Of a DNA stretch of 64,000 nt, positions 9,739 through 20,213 are shown in pieces. Source of the stretch: Kondoa malvinella (Eukaryota > Basidiomycota > Agaricostilbomycetes > Agaricostilbales > Kondoaceae); contig BCIM01000005.1 in assembly GCA_039545315.1 (NCBI GenBank), positions 374,609-438,608 of the forward strand, read 5' to 3'. A program made the translations under genes and the position numbers. The notes under the pieces were generated by a model. It searched no databases. It had not been told where the DNA came from and saw nothing but the letters and a program-made list of their open reading frames with translations. Position 1 is the first letter of the stretch, and the number at the start of each line of letters is the position of its first letter.

Positions 9739-11386
9739 ATGCTATCAGCCAAGTCTTACCCAGCGGACGTGGATCACAAGAGACGATTCGACATTATCGC
9801 ATGCAATTGGTGCGGTAAGGAGAGGCAGGGCGAAGACGGAAAGCACAAGCTGAAGACATGTGAGCATACTCTTAGATTGTGCCGCTGTTCACTGATCTGA
9901 CGATGCAAGGCTCAAAATGTAAGCTTGCGGGTTACTGTAATGCCGACTGCCAGAAGCAGGTGAATCATACTTCTCTTGATGTAGGCTCACAGCTCAAGAC
10001 TCTGGCAGGACTGGCCCTCTCACAAAGCAGCTTGCAAGACGGGGCTCACCGGACGACATGTTACCGTGATCTCTGCGGGTTCTGCGATCAATGGTCAATT
10101 CCGCGCCAATAATGACTGGGGAGCTGAGGCAGATGCATGGGTCAGCCATCACGTCAAACATCTTGTTCCTCTCGGGTATGCGACTCTTGGACTACCGAAC
10201 GCCTTGGAGTACATGTCGAGAAGTGCTGCAGATCGCCAAGTCGTAACGATGCAACTCCAGCGCCAGCGCCAGCCCAAAACGAGCAGAATTCAGCAAAGAC
10301 AAGGATCGTTCCCTCTTGGTCTCTTTCATCTACCAAGAAGTGGCTGCGCAAAATGAGATGACTTATTTAGACTCGATTGCTTGGTTCGACGGGGACAGCT
10401 TGAAAGCTAAGCTCCGGCCTTCGGAATCGTCTGAATGGCTTGCGGAGTGCATGAAAGCTAGCATAAATGGAGAACCGCTTCCACCTGATCCGCCTGAATC
10501 CGCATCGGACGATGATCTACCAGAGGACGAGCGTTGGTCAATGCACATGCTTGTGATATCTTTGATCCACTGACAGCGCGCGTACAGGAATGAACATTCA
10601 GAGAAAAGGCAATGTGATGTGGAGCGGCGGTATCCAACCTCAGAATATCAAAGGTGCGATCTCGCTCGCTTCTCTTTCAACCCAGAAAGACTTATATCTC
10701 TGGCATTGTAGTGGAAGAGTCGCCATGGGGAGGACAGACGACCAGTATGACCATCAACGTCCCGGGGCTTGGCAAGCGATGAAGATAGCAAGCCGACCCT
10801 TGTGCGCGTGCCCCGGGCGATTTGCAATGCAGAATAGCATCAGCTATGGGGGCAGGTCCAAACCCAGGATCACAGATGTTGCGCGACAAAAACTCGTCGA
10901 GTGAATACGTAGTCTTATGAATGACTGATGACCTGATATCTCCTGCTGGTGCATCGTTCTGCGCTGACTTTGAGGCGAAAGCGACGTCACCGAGCGGTTC
11001 TAGGTCAATTCGCAAATCTTGTCCGGCCAAATCGAGAGGCGAGGTTGAGGGCCTTGAAATGGAGAGCGGGACGGTTTGGGACCAGGCGAAGATGTGTCTG
11101 CGGGGAAGGCTTTAATCGAGGGCATGAGAAGTGTCTATTTGACGAGTTTGGGATCGNTGGCACAAGNGGGAGAATTGNGCCGGAGGTGCAGGATGCGATT
11201 TGTGATGAGGCATTATGGCAAGAACAGGAGACGAAGAGGATGAACAAGAAGGTGAACGAAGTCAAAGTAATGGATTATCTCCTTGGGTCAGAAGATGCAC
11301 GGTGGGGACAGTATGGTCGTATCACGCTCGAAGTATGGGACGAAGCTCTGTCGAAGCAGCCTGAAGTGAAAGCAGCAGAACAGTAA
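9739..11386 (+). CDS. MYND zinc-finger protein
   Basis: The start ATG at 9739 gives MLSAKSYPADVDHKRRFDII. A MYND finger is then assembled over three exons: ACNWCGKERQ, then KTC, KCKLAGYCNADCQKQ and DWPSHKAACKTG. This supplies the expected Cys pairs plus the C-terminal His/Cys ligands. MYND domains usually bind proline-rich partners or sit in SET-domain enzymes, but no SET domain is visible. Downstream segments include GQFRANNDWGAEADAW and SLLVSFIYQEVAAQ. An acidic stretch, SASDDDLPEDERW, follows. Joins after about 10560 are insecure, and the last frame (ending EALSKQPEVKAAEQ) could belong to this gene or be a separate piece. Three ambiguous bases (11157, 11167, 11178) fall in the 3' part, so the true end is uncertain. 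Confidence 0.6.
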
Positions 11387-11897
11387 GGTGAATTGAGTAG
11401 GATGGGTACAGGGGTTCGTTGTCATTTAGTCCGCATACACGTCTTGCAAGAAACAATTAGGCCCCAAAGCCCGAAGACAACAATCGATCTTCTTGATAAG
11501 GCTCTCTCTCATGAAGCCAGCACCAGTAGACGAGGACAAGGGATTTAGTCAGACCCAGATACAGCTTGAGTCCGGACATGGGCGTTTCGCCCTGCAGGAT
11601 GTATGGATCTCGACGCATGTCTGTCTCTTCTATCTTCACTGTGTGCTATTCAGTGAGAAGGCTATTCAGTACACAAGAGTCGCCTAGCCTGAGAGGCAGG
11701 GAGCAGGGTTTCAGTCACAGAGTTTGGCCCTCGAAGCCCAAAGCAGCCAAGCGAAAGAAGGAGAAGAGGCAGAAAGAGAGAGAGCAACGCTGAGCAGTCC
11801 AAGTGAAAGCAATCTCACAGCGAATGCATGATATGTTCGATACAGAATGATATTAGCACCGCATGTACCCAGAGAAACCAAGCTGAACCAACGAGCT
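11387..11897. other. Intergenic stretch between convergent genes
   Basis: About 510 bp between the 3' end of the MYND gene and the transporter stop codon. Short frames such as 11457-11639 and 11493-11687 have no recognisable content. I expect only 3' UTRs here. Confidence 0.35.
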
Positions 11898-14059
11898 TTA
11901 CATCTGCTCGTTGTGACTCTTCTCAAGCCCTTGCTTGTCAAGACCCGCTGCATTCGACTCGGCGAATGTAGCTGGGACAAGGCAGTCAGCAAGATGAAGG
12001 TGTCGCGCAAGATTGAAGACTCACTGTGAGGTCTCCATTTGGCAGAGGTTCTTGGAGTTGTCTCTTCCATCATTTGGTCAACTTGTTCGAGAGTAAGACC
12101 CTTGGTCTGTCACGGAAAGAGTCAGGAGCATGTCAAAATGGGTTTTCAGGAGTTTTACTCACCTCGGGAATCAAGAAGAAGGCGTATACGAATGCAGCCG
12201 TGCACAAGCCACCCCAGACAAAGAAGACGCCTATCGAAGCAGCATTAGAAGTGAACGTCAGAGACATTGTATGAACTCACTTGACTGAAGGTTGCCCTGG
12301 TCAACGCCAACCATGTATGGCGTAATGATGGCAATGATGGTGTTCCACAGCCAGTTGGAGGCAGTAGAGAGACCGACACCACGCGAGCGAATTGGAAGAG
12401 GGAAGATTTCACCGATCAAAACCCAAGCTCCAGGTCCCCAAGTCGTCGCGAAGAAGAAGATGAAGATGGCAATGAAGGCGATCTGGGCGTTCACAGCCGA
12501 AATGTTGTCAGCAAGCGCAGTGCCGTCTGGTTGGATAGTAGTCTTGTTGAAACCGACAGTGACACCAATGATTGCGACGAGGAATTGGCAGATCAACATG
12601 CCAAAGGCACCCCAGACGAGCAGAGGACGACGACCAAACTTCTCAATGGTGTAGAACGAAATAGGAGTAGAGCAGACGTTGACCAGGGTGAAAATGAGCG
12701 AAATCAAAAAAGTGTTGTCAATGGCGCCAGTCGACTGGAGGAAAGGAGTCGAGTAGTAGAAGATGAAGTTGACACCGGTCCACTGTTGCATCATCTGAAG
12801 GGAAGTACCGAGAATGGTGCGGCGCAAGTTGGACTTGGAGTTCCAAAGGCCTCCAGAGAAACAGGCGGTCCATGAGCTGACGTAGCTGGTGTATGGGTTC
12901 ATCTGGCGTTCGTAGTCGGCGTTCGCAACGATCTCGGCAAGCTCGACTTCAACGTATTCAGAGTCACCAGGTTGTCCTCTTAGGCGAGCCAAGACACCAC
13001 GAGCTTTCTCGACGTTGCCCTTCTTGACAAAGTATCGTCTGGATGAGGAATAAGCTTACTTCATGTTGGGCCGCGTAAGACATAGACTTACGGAGATTCA
13101 GGAAGGAAGAAAAGACCGGTACCGAGGATGAGACCCCATGCGAATTGGATACCAATTGGAATTCGGTAGGATCCAGAGTCGGTACGATTGCGGACGGCGT
13201 AGTTGACCACTGAAGCAGTCAACAGACCAAGAGTAATGCAGAACTGGTATCCAGAGACAAGGGCACCGCGAACTTTACGTGGGCAAATTTCCGACACTGA
13301 ATAGACATATCAGAATCGTCCAGAAAACAGGACTCAGAACTCACTGTAGAGAATGATGACCGCGGAAACAAAACCCACACCGATACCAGCTACAGCTCGT
13401 CCCGCGCAGATGAGGGCAAGACCAGAAGATTCGATAATTTGAATGATGACACCGATAGTGTAGACTGCGGAATGATATCAGTTTGCGAAAAGGAAGTAGA
13501 CCTAGAGCGGCTCACTAATGCAACCGACGATGACTATAGCCAGACTTGAGTGTACTGAGATTCTGACGAGGCCGCAGACTTACTAGTGGGGCGACGACCA
13601 ATTCTGTCAGCGACATCACCAGCGATGATCGCACCAAAGAATGTACCAGCGGAAAGGATGGAGGTGATCAAGGTCAAGTTACCAGCGGCCAACGAGTCTC
13701 TTTGACCATTCTCGACGAGCTGTACACCAAGAAATCAACAAAGGAAACGGTAGTGCGGTTGAAGGTACTGACGTTAATGAACACGGAAGATCCAGTAACA
13801 CCGTTGATGTATCCAGAATCGTAACCAAAGAAAATACTAAGAGTGGAAAGTATGAGCATCGGGAGGCACGCCAAGAACAAAATAGTGGAAACATACCCTC
13901 CAAAGGATGCGAAAACACACATCAAGTAGGCCTTGACGGTGACGGGCGCCTCAATGGCGTTGACATCGGCACTTCCCCTGCAGAGAATAGTGTTTAGAGG
14001 TATCGAGCGCGCATAAGACCAGCCACGGCTTACCGAAGTTGGGTGACGATCTTTGACAT
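11898..14059 (-). CDS. MFS hexose transporter
   Basis: A twelve-helix sugar porter of the plasma membrane that moves hexoses by facilitated diffusion or proton symport. The start at 14059 gives MSKIVTQLRGSADVNAIEAP. After AYLMCVFASFGG an exon gives FFGYDSGYINGVTGSSVFIN. Family motifs follow: DRIGRRPT, the FFLPESPRYFVKKGNVEKA block, LQMMQQWTGVNFIFYYSTPF and EKFGRRPLLVWG. Then come WGPGAWVLIGEIFPLPIRSR and PETKGLTLEQVDQMMEETTP, with a short polar tail ending LEKSHNEQM. At least nine introns, all about 45-60 nt. The glutamine-rich and PESPRY motifs mark it as HXT/HGT-like. Neither the substrate nor a sensor-type long tail is evident; the tail here is short, so a transporter is more likely than an Rgt2/Snf3 sensor. 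Confidence 0.92.
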
Positions 14060-15751
14060 GATTTACTGTCCTCTTGGTCTATGGATCGATAGAGAGGAAA
14101 GAGATCGAAAACTTTTGGGTAGAAAAGGAAGGTGGTAGAGAAGAAAGAGAGAGAGGAAAACAGGGCTTCCCTTTAAACAGTGTGGGGACCACTTGCGGGG
14201 ACTTTTTCCGGCTAGTGCATCGTGTGATCCTCCGCACCCAGCCAACTCTAAAATTGGTATTTAAGAGGCGGGATGCTCGTCCCGGGCAGATTTTAAACGT
14301 CTCGATCTGTGGAGCCTGAGGCACTGGGCACCACAGTACAGGGCAGCAGGAACAGACACAACAGAGACGTCAAAGAACATAATTTTGGCCTTCTGAGCAT
14401 CATGCGAAAAGCGAATTATAGGCACGCCGTTCGGTTAACCACGCTACAACCTCGCCGGTGCGCCGCGCTGCAGCGAAGTTCCATACAGAGCTTTGAAGGA
14501 GGTAACTATAGCTTGCCAACGGCAGGTGCGGCTGAATAGGATTTCCGCGGCTCGAACAATCAAAAGAAGATGACTTCTACATGTTGAATAGCGGAGCACT
14601 GTTTGCGGGGAGCAGCAGCACAAGGTTCATGTTGAAAAATGGTAGCAGTGCTGTGGTTGGTCAAGGGTGCCAAAACATAGTCTTTTTGCTTGAAACTCTG
14701 TGCAATCTTGGATCCTTACGGAAGACGGACAAGGAGCGAACTGGAAACGGAGACCCCGAACTGCGGGGGGAAATGTATACCCTACCTATGGCCAGTAGCC
14801 GCGCTTATCCGAATGAACTCGGTTGGCCGTGAGGACGGGACTCTTGCGACCGCATGGGCTTTCGATCAGAGTCCACCAGCATGGTTATCCAGACAAAGGA
14901 CAGCATCAATTAGTCACAGATGAGGCTGGTGGTCGCCAATAGTGGTTGATTGACAGCGAGGCGACGACGCAAGGAAGGAATCAAGAGCCTAAGCGAGGAT
15001 GACAAGCAGAAAGGTGCGCTTCGGCTTGATGACAGTGTGAGCGTCAAGAACAGGCTGGTCTGTCCGACTTGTGACCAGTTCTGGACAAACACGAAAGAGC
15101 AAGAGGGTAGAGCTTTCTTTCAATGCCTTCAAGAATGCGATAGGCGCAGCAAGCATTTATTGGTTGAAGTAGTTGGTCAGGTAAAGCAAGAAAGGTCGCG
15201 TCTGGACTGCAGCAGACTTCGAGACGTGATCTTCACTGCAACGCAAAGTAGTAAAGCAAGCAAGCGCGACAGGCTGTCATTCAAACGATATCAGAGCAAG
15301 TGCAAGTTGACAGTCGCTGATCAAGGCAAAGCATGTAGGTATCATGGAAATGGCGTTCGCAGCAGGCTTTCCTTGGGCAGTCTGCGCGTATTGACGAGCT
15401 GAGGAAAGATCATCGAGGACAAAGCAAGGCGTGTAAGATCCAGACAAAGATCTCGGCGAGGTCTCTAGCAATCACACGTGTTGATAGAGGCTTTGCATCG
15501 CTCCTTCTTCTGCCAGTATGCAGGTGTCGAGAAGCGCATCACAAGGGGAAGCAAGATAGGCTCGTTCTCGCGGTCATGGGGCATTCAGGAGAACACACGA
15601 CCTCGCAGACAGGCCTTTTGATTGGTTCAGAGTTCTAGCAGAGCAGCAGCAGACACCTGAGAGTTCTCAAAGTGCATGTCGTGAAAATCACAAAAAACGA
15701 CGTCTTTGACGACAGCGACGGCCATTTTAACGCTTTGTAAGACAGCACAGC
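14060..15751. other. Long divergent intergenic region
   Basis: About 1.7 kb between the start codons of the hexose transporter and PAF1, the longest gene-free stretch here. The open frame at 14950-15402 has no ATG start and no family content, and the others are short. Three GCGGGG boxes (14195-14200, 14605-14610, 14763-14768) fit the Mig1/CreA core SYGGRG and lie upstream of the transporter. Mig1-type repression of sugar transporters is known in fungi, but these sites are inferred from sequence only. Confidence 0.4.
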
Positions 15752-17293
15752 ATGGCAGGACGCAAGAGTAAAGCGACAGAGTGAGTCGCCCATATGAGAT
15801 AGACGCTGGTTGTAAGAAAAGCACGCTGACTTGACATGTTTTGGGTGACACAGTCTGCAAGTGCGCATTCGCTATCAGAATCCTCTACCTCCACCTCCCT
15901 TCCCTCCAAAGCTCTTGTCTATACCGTCAGACCTGAATCGTTTCGCTTCCTATGACACTTTGCGACCTATTGAAGCAGAACGCGAAATACCATTATTGGT
16001 AGACGCTGAGCTGGGCATGTATCTGGAGAGCGGGCAGGGAGATCCAAATTATTGGGAAGGCGATCGCTCCAAAGTCGCACCAGCTATGGTAGAGATACCG
16101 TTGGATGAAGATGATTTGGATCTGCTGGGCGAAGCTACTGCGCCAAATGCAGCTGGAGCTCCTGGATTGTTGGGCACTCCGTCATCGATACCTCAACATG
16201 CAAAGAAAGCGAATGGCGTGTCTTGGCTGCGTAGAACGGAATACCTGTCTGCTGGTGATCAAGGCACTCCTCAGCGAGTCAGAGTGGATGAAAGGCTAGC
16301 TTCTTCTTCTCCTCTACTCTCCAGTTGCTGAACGTTCATAAAGAGCCGCCAGAGTAAAACCAGAATCACTCTCACGCGAGGACCGGATACAAGCTATTCT
16401 CGCATCTTTCGAAGCCGCAAACGCACCGCTCGAAGAGCTCTCGCATCCTACCGTGCCTTCTCGAAAAGCATCCAAAACATATCCAGTATTGCCAGATGAA
16501 GACATTTGGCCCAACACATATAAATTGGTTCGATATCCTGACAACCCCTCAACCAAAGATCGACATTCTCAGCAGCTGGAAGTGAGCTGCTCGCTCTCAT
16601 GATCTGCTTCATTCTTCTGATGCTTTTGTGTAGGATCTCGCAAACGGACCAGGACCGCGAACAGAAACAGCCATTATTCGAGTGGTGCGCGTACCAGACG
16701 ATGACGAACGGATGGTCTATTATCAGCTACCAGATGAAGAAGCAGCTCAGAACTTGCTGGTCGTGCAAAATAGCTTACCAACAATAGACGAACCAGATCT
16801 TTCTCCTTTTCCTGTTCCACCTGCTGTATGTTACCATCTTCATTTTGCGATCTCATTGCCCAAGACTCATGTTTGATGTCAGCCTCATCCTTTCCATCGT
16901 ATTCGAGATTACGAGACAGCAAGCAAAAGAGCGCTCATGTCGGAATGTCTGCTTTCGATAGACGAAGGCGACTTAGATTCTACCCGAACAGCGGGAGCGT
17001 ACTTTGCGCCATTACAAGAGTTCCTCTCGTTACGCAAGCGACGCCCAAGGGTACGCCTTATTCATTCAGGTCCGTTGACAGTACTGACCTCGTATGCCCG
17101 ATTGTAGAGAGGCGAAGATCCTATGGATTATGGTCCAGACGCTCAAGCTGCTGGCTTAATCTCATGGGATGAGATTCATGTTGCGCTTGGCTTACGACCG
17201 GAGCATATGCCTCAGGAAGACGCGGACTTCTTTGGGCCGGGAAGACTAGCTGCCAAGGCTCCGTTCAGAGGCACCGATGTCGACTTGGCTTGA
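15752..17293 (+). CDS. PAF1: Paf1, subunit of the RNA polymerase II PAF complex
   Basis: Paf1 is the scaffold of the PAF1 complex, which travels with RNA polymerase II and promotes histone H2B ubiquitylation and H3K4/K36 methylation. The start at 15752 gives MAGRKSKATD, then after an intron LQVRIRYQNPLPPPPFPPKL. This is followed by DLNRFASYDTLRPIEAERE, the conserved Paf1 N-terminal block. Next come LLVDAELGMYLE and the acidic IPLDEDDLDLLGEA. The central part gives SREDRIQAILASFEAANAPL. The C-terminal half contains ETAIIRVVRVPDDDERMVYY, PHPFHRIRDYETASKR and AGAYFAPLQEFLSLRKRRPR. The last exon gives LISWDEIHVALGLRPEHMPQ. One join, at 16295-16343, appears to use a GC-AG intron. Confidence 0.88.
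16295..16343 (+). other. Probable GC-AG intron in PAF1
   Basis: The upstream exon reads GTCAGAGTGGATGAAAG and stops at 16294. The next in-frame coding segment resumes at 16344 with AGCCGCCAGAGTAAAACC, giving VRVDERAARVKPESLSRE. The 49-nt gap starts GCTAGC, has a branch-like tgctgaac about 15 nt before the end, and finishes AAAG. I see no GT donor that preserves the frame. GC-AG introns are a known minor class of U2 introns. Confidence 0.55.
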
Positions 17294-17416
17294 TCAGGGG
17301 GAATAGAGTAGGGTGTATTGTTTTGTCTCGTCACGGGTAGATCAAATGAAGCATGGAAGCCGAACTCTACTTTGCGATGCTGTCTAGTCTATCTCTAATT
17401 CTTCTTCGCCCAAGTT

Positions 17417-18628
17417 CTAGTCTTTTGTGATGCCCAACTTTGCACCCGACTCAGCCTTGATGCCCAATAGCGCAAACTTTTCTTCAGCAGTCTGCAATCT
17501 GCCATGTTTCGCTTTTTCTGTTCTTTCAGAATAACGATCATCAAAGAGAGCTTTGTGCGGTCGTAGGATGACAGTGGTCTTAATCAGTTCCTCGCAGACG
17601 TCTACAAGTCTTTCACGATTGCCTGAAGGTTTCAGTCTGCCTTCGACGAATTGTGTGTAAGCTTGAGGTAAAGAGGACTAGAGACTAATGAGACCGATGT
17701 AGTAAATTGAACAGAGAAGAGCTGACCTGGTTGGGTATGGTAAACATTCGCATCCATCGACCGAGCAGTCTCAAAGTGTTGACAGTGCTGTGAAGACTTT
17801 TCAGCCCTGGGACAGCTGGCGATCGTCATAGTGCTCACTTGAAAGACTGAGAGCCTCCGTTAACCTGGACTACAGCCAGTGTCCGTCCTTGCGTTGGTCG
17901 AACAGACCTGTTCGAGGTGAGATCAGTATTCACTTTCGCAGAAGTGCGCAAGACCTACCCCGTGCTCAGAGGAATCCAATCTATCTGGTTCTTCATGATG
18001 CCCGTTATGGCTCCATGCTATGTGGCGAATCAGCTGCAGCAATCAAAAGAAGGCAAGAAGTCGACTGTACCTGCTCAGGCGAAACCCAAAGCTGAGCATC
18101 ACTCCATAGGGATAGCTCACGAATGCTCTTCACAGCAGGTGAATCTTCATCCTTGTCGTTCTCTGTTGCTCTACTTAGCTCGGTCGCCGGCGGGACCACA
18201 AGAAACCCACTAAGAGGCAGACTACCAGGCTGGAACACTTTCACATCCGCTCCACATCGCGATAAGATCCTTGACGCTTCGAAGGCCATCAACCTTGAGT
18301 AGGAAGTAGCTCGCTGACTACCATACAACACTAGCACTTTGACGGGCGAGTCTAGTGTCTTGTGCAGTGCTTGAGCAGTATCCAGTTCGAGATCGCCTAC
18401 CCAGCCAGCATCTGTATGGCGCCAAGTCTCATCGAGAAATTCTGCAGACGGGCTGCTGTCGGTGGTCGTGGAAGTCATGGTGCGGTAAAAGGGAAACTGA
18501 GCTCTGATAGGCGTAAAAAGCGTAGGTGAGGCTCCGATTCGTGCAGATGAGATGACAGGCAGCAGACGATGGATCATGGATGCCAAAAGAGAAGGCCAGG
18601 CAATCCGACAGGTCGCTAGCGAGCTCAT
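17417..18628 (-). CDS. arsH: ArsH-type NADPH-dependent FMN reductase
   Basis: ArsH proteins are flavoproteins that oxidise organoarsenicals or reduce quinones with NADPH and protect against arsenic and oxidative stress. The core starts [20 protein letters not shown], the phosphate-binding loop of the flavodoxin-like fold. It continues [18 protein letters not shown] and [18 protein letters not shown]. After introns come [38 protein letters not shown] and [18 protein letters not shown], all close to the family consensus. The C-terminal part is [18 protein letters not shown], ending GAKLGITKD. An in-frame ATG at 18628 adds about 50 residues rich in R, S and aliphatic residues, which look like a mitochondrial presequence. 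A second ATG at 18478 would give a cytosolic form. It is back to back with the DUF1769 gene. Confidence 0.9.
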
Positions 18629-18666
18629 GCGGGACGGGTCCACTCAATGTTGCCCAGAGACTGCCA

Positions 18667-19872
18667 ATGCCACGTTTGCAAGTAACAGCAGGGAGCAGCT
18701 TTGATGCGTTGCAGCCAGTCAACGTGAATAGAGACGAAGAGCCGCTCGAAGTATCGAACGACTTGTTCGAAGGCAATCTCACCGTCAGAATAAAGGACTT
18801 TAAGGGCGCGGATGGCCAAGTGATACCAGACACTACCTCTGGCTACTTTGCAGAGCACATCGGGCTCACTTGGAGCATCCAAATCGCTGGCCGATTCAAG
18901 GAAGATGTGCAGCTGGACGATGTCGTTTTCGGCGTGAGTTGCTTCTCAAACGCTGCCTTGCACAAGCTGATGTACTGCGAAGAATGTCTTTGATCAAGTG
19001 AGCCTGCATTGCGCGAGAGTCTTTGCCTGGCCTTATCTCTCTTTCTCCTGCCCATAAAAGCGAATCTGCCATATGTGAGCTTTGCTGACAATCTACTTCA
19101 TGATTGCTGATGTGCTACACCAGGGCACTGCATTAGCCCTGCGATTCATCAACTTCATTGACCCGGCGCTGGAACATGACGTGCGTCCTTTCCAGAGCAT
19201 AAACGAGCAGTCTCTCACATGGGCGTCAGATCTATGCCGACAAACCTTGGGCCTGGTCCCCGCTGATATCTACAATGAATCGAGTGGCGATCCGCAAATC
19301 GAGCGAAGCTCGATGGACACGGTCTCAAGCAGCTGAAGATGTCGTTCCACTCTTCAAGGAGAATGCTTCAAGAATGCAATACCTAAAAGACAATTCTGAT
19401 GCAAGAAGGAAATACTTTGCAGACAAGGCACATCGATCGCTCCTTCTGCCCAAAGACGTGCGTTTTCATGTGTGATTGTACCGAATCTGCTGATCTATGG
19501 GTCAGATGAGCTTCGAGACTGACTTTTGTAATGGCTTGTGGGTGTCATTGCGCTGTTATTGGCAATCGCTCAAGTGTGATTGCCAGTATCGACTTCAATG
19601 AGCTTTCCGTGGTATTGACAAATCGTCTTCGTTTCAGCCTGGCTCAGTATTGGTAAGACTGCTCTTCGTTCTGCTTCAGCGATGCTGAAGTCCCTCGCTC
19701 GCGAAGGGACGGCCAGCCCGTCCGATACATCTGTCGGTCACGAGCAGATGCTTCGAAAATCTATTTCTGCATTGACTTCACCCTACTGGAAGGTCTAGAT
19801 GGTGTCGGCGTAACGGGTGCAGCAGACAAAACGGAGGAAACGGAAGAGGAAATCAGCGCGGATGTAGATTAG
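18667..19872 (+). CDS. DUF1769 / UPF0590 family protein
   Basis: A fungal family of unknown function. The start at 18667 gives MPRLQVTAGSSFDALQPVNV, then NDLFEGNLTVRIKDFKG and YFAEHIGLTWSIQIAGRF. These are the expected opening blocks, followed by DDVVFG. Later exons give TALALRFINFIDPALEHD, IYADKPWAWSPLISTMNR and a longer ARKYFADKAHRSLLLPKD-type segment. Exons near 19510-19670 give ETDFCNGL and FNELSVVLTNRLRFSLAQYW. The last exon carries DGQPVRYICRSRADASKIYF followed by an acidic tail ending EEISADVD. Its start codon is only 38 bp from the upstream ArsH start, so the two genes may share a promoter. The family is recognised by pattern; the molecular role is unknown. Confidence 0.85.
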
Positions 19873-20213
19873 ACAGACCTAGACTAGATTGACGATTCCC
19901 AATGCAAGAGCTATACATGATGTAATGCAAACGAACCCATTGCGATGACCCCTTCCCATCTGTGACACTCTGATTTCTCGTGTATTCCCACTCTACAAAT
20001 CTTGCTGGTCCAAATGAACACCAACCCTGTTCGCACAACCCAATGCTTTGCTTTCCTTGTTCCCTTCACCACCTTTCCTATTGTATTATGCACTGAATTT
20101 CGAACAACCAAACACCAAACACCTTTTTGTAGCCAATGCGATAAAATATTGAAACAGGACTTGAACGGTTGGAATTCCTTAGTGAGGGTATCGAAAACTG
20201 ATTGTTTGACTCC
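19873..20213. other. Convergent 3' intergenic stretch
   Basis: About 340 bp between the stop codons of the DUF1769 gene (+) and the RRM gene (-). It is somewhat T-rich and A-rich, with no coding signal. It should hold the two 3' UTRs and poly(A) sites. Confidence 0.4.

Noticed and set aside
14950..15402. 150-residue frame in the long intergenic region
   Set aside because: It starts with TTG rather than ATG, has no recognisable domain and no splice continuation.
16530..16560. tRNA B-box-like GGTTCGATATCC
   Set aside because: It lies inside PAF1 coding sequence and no cloverleaf can be drawn around it; no tRNA was found in the window.
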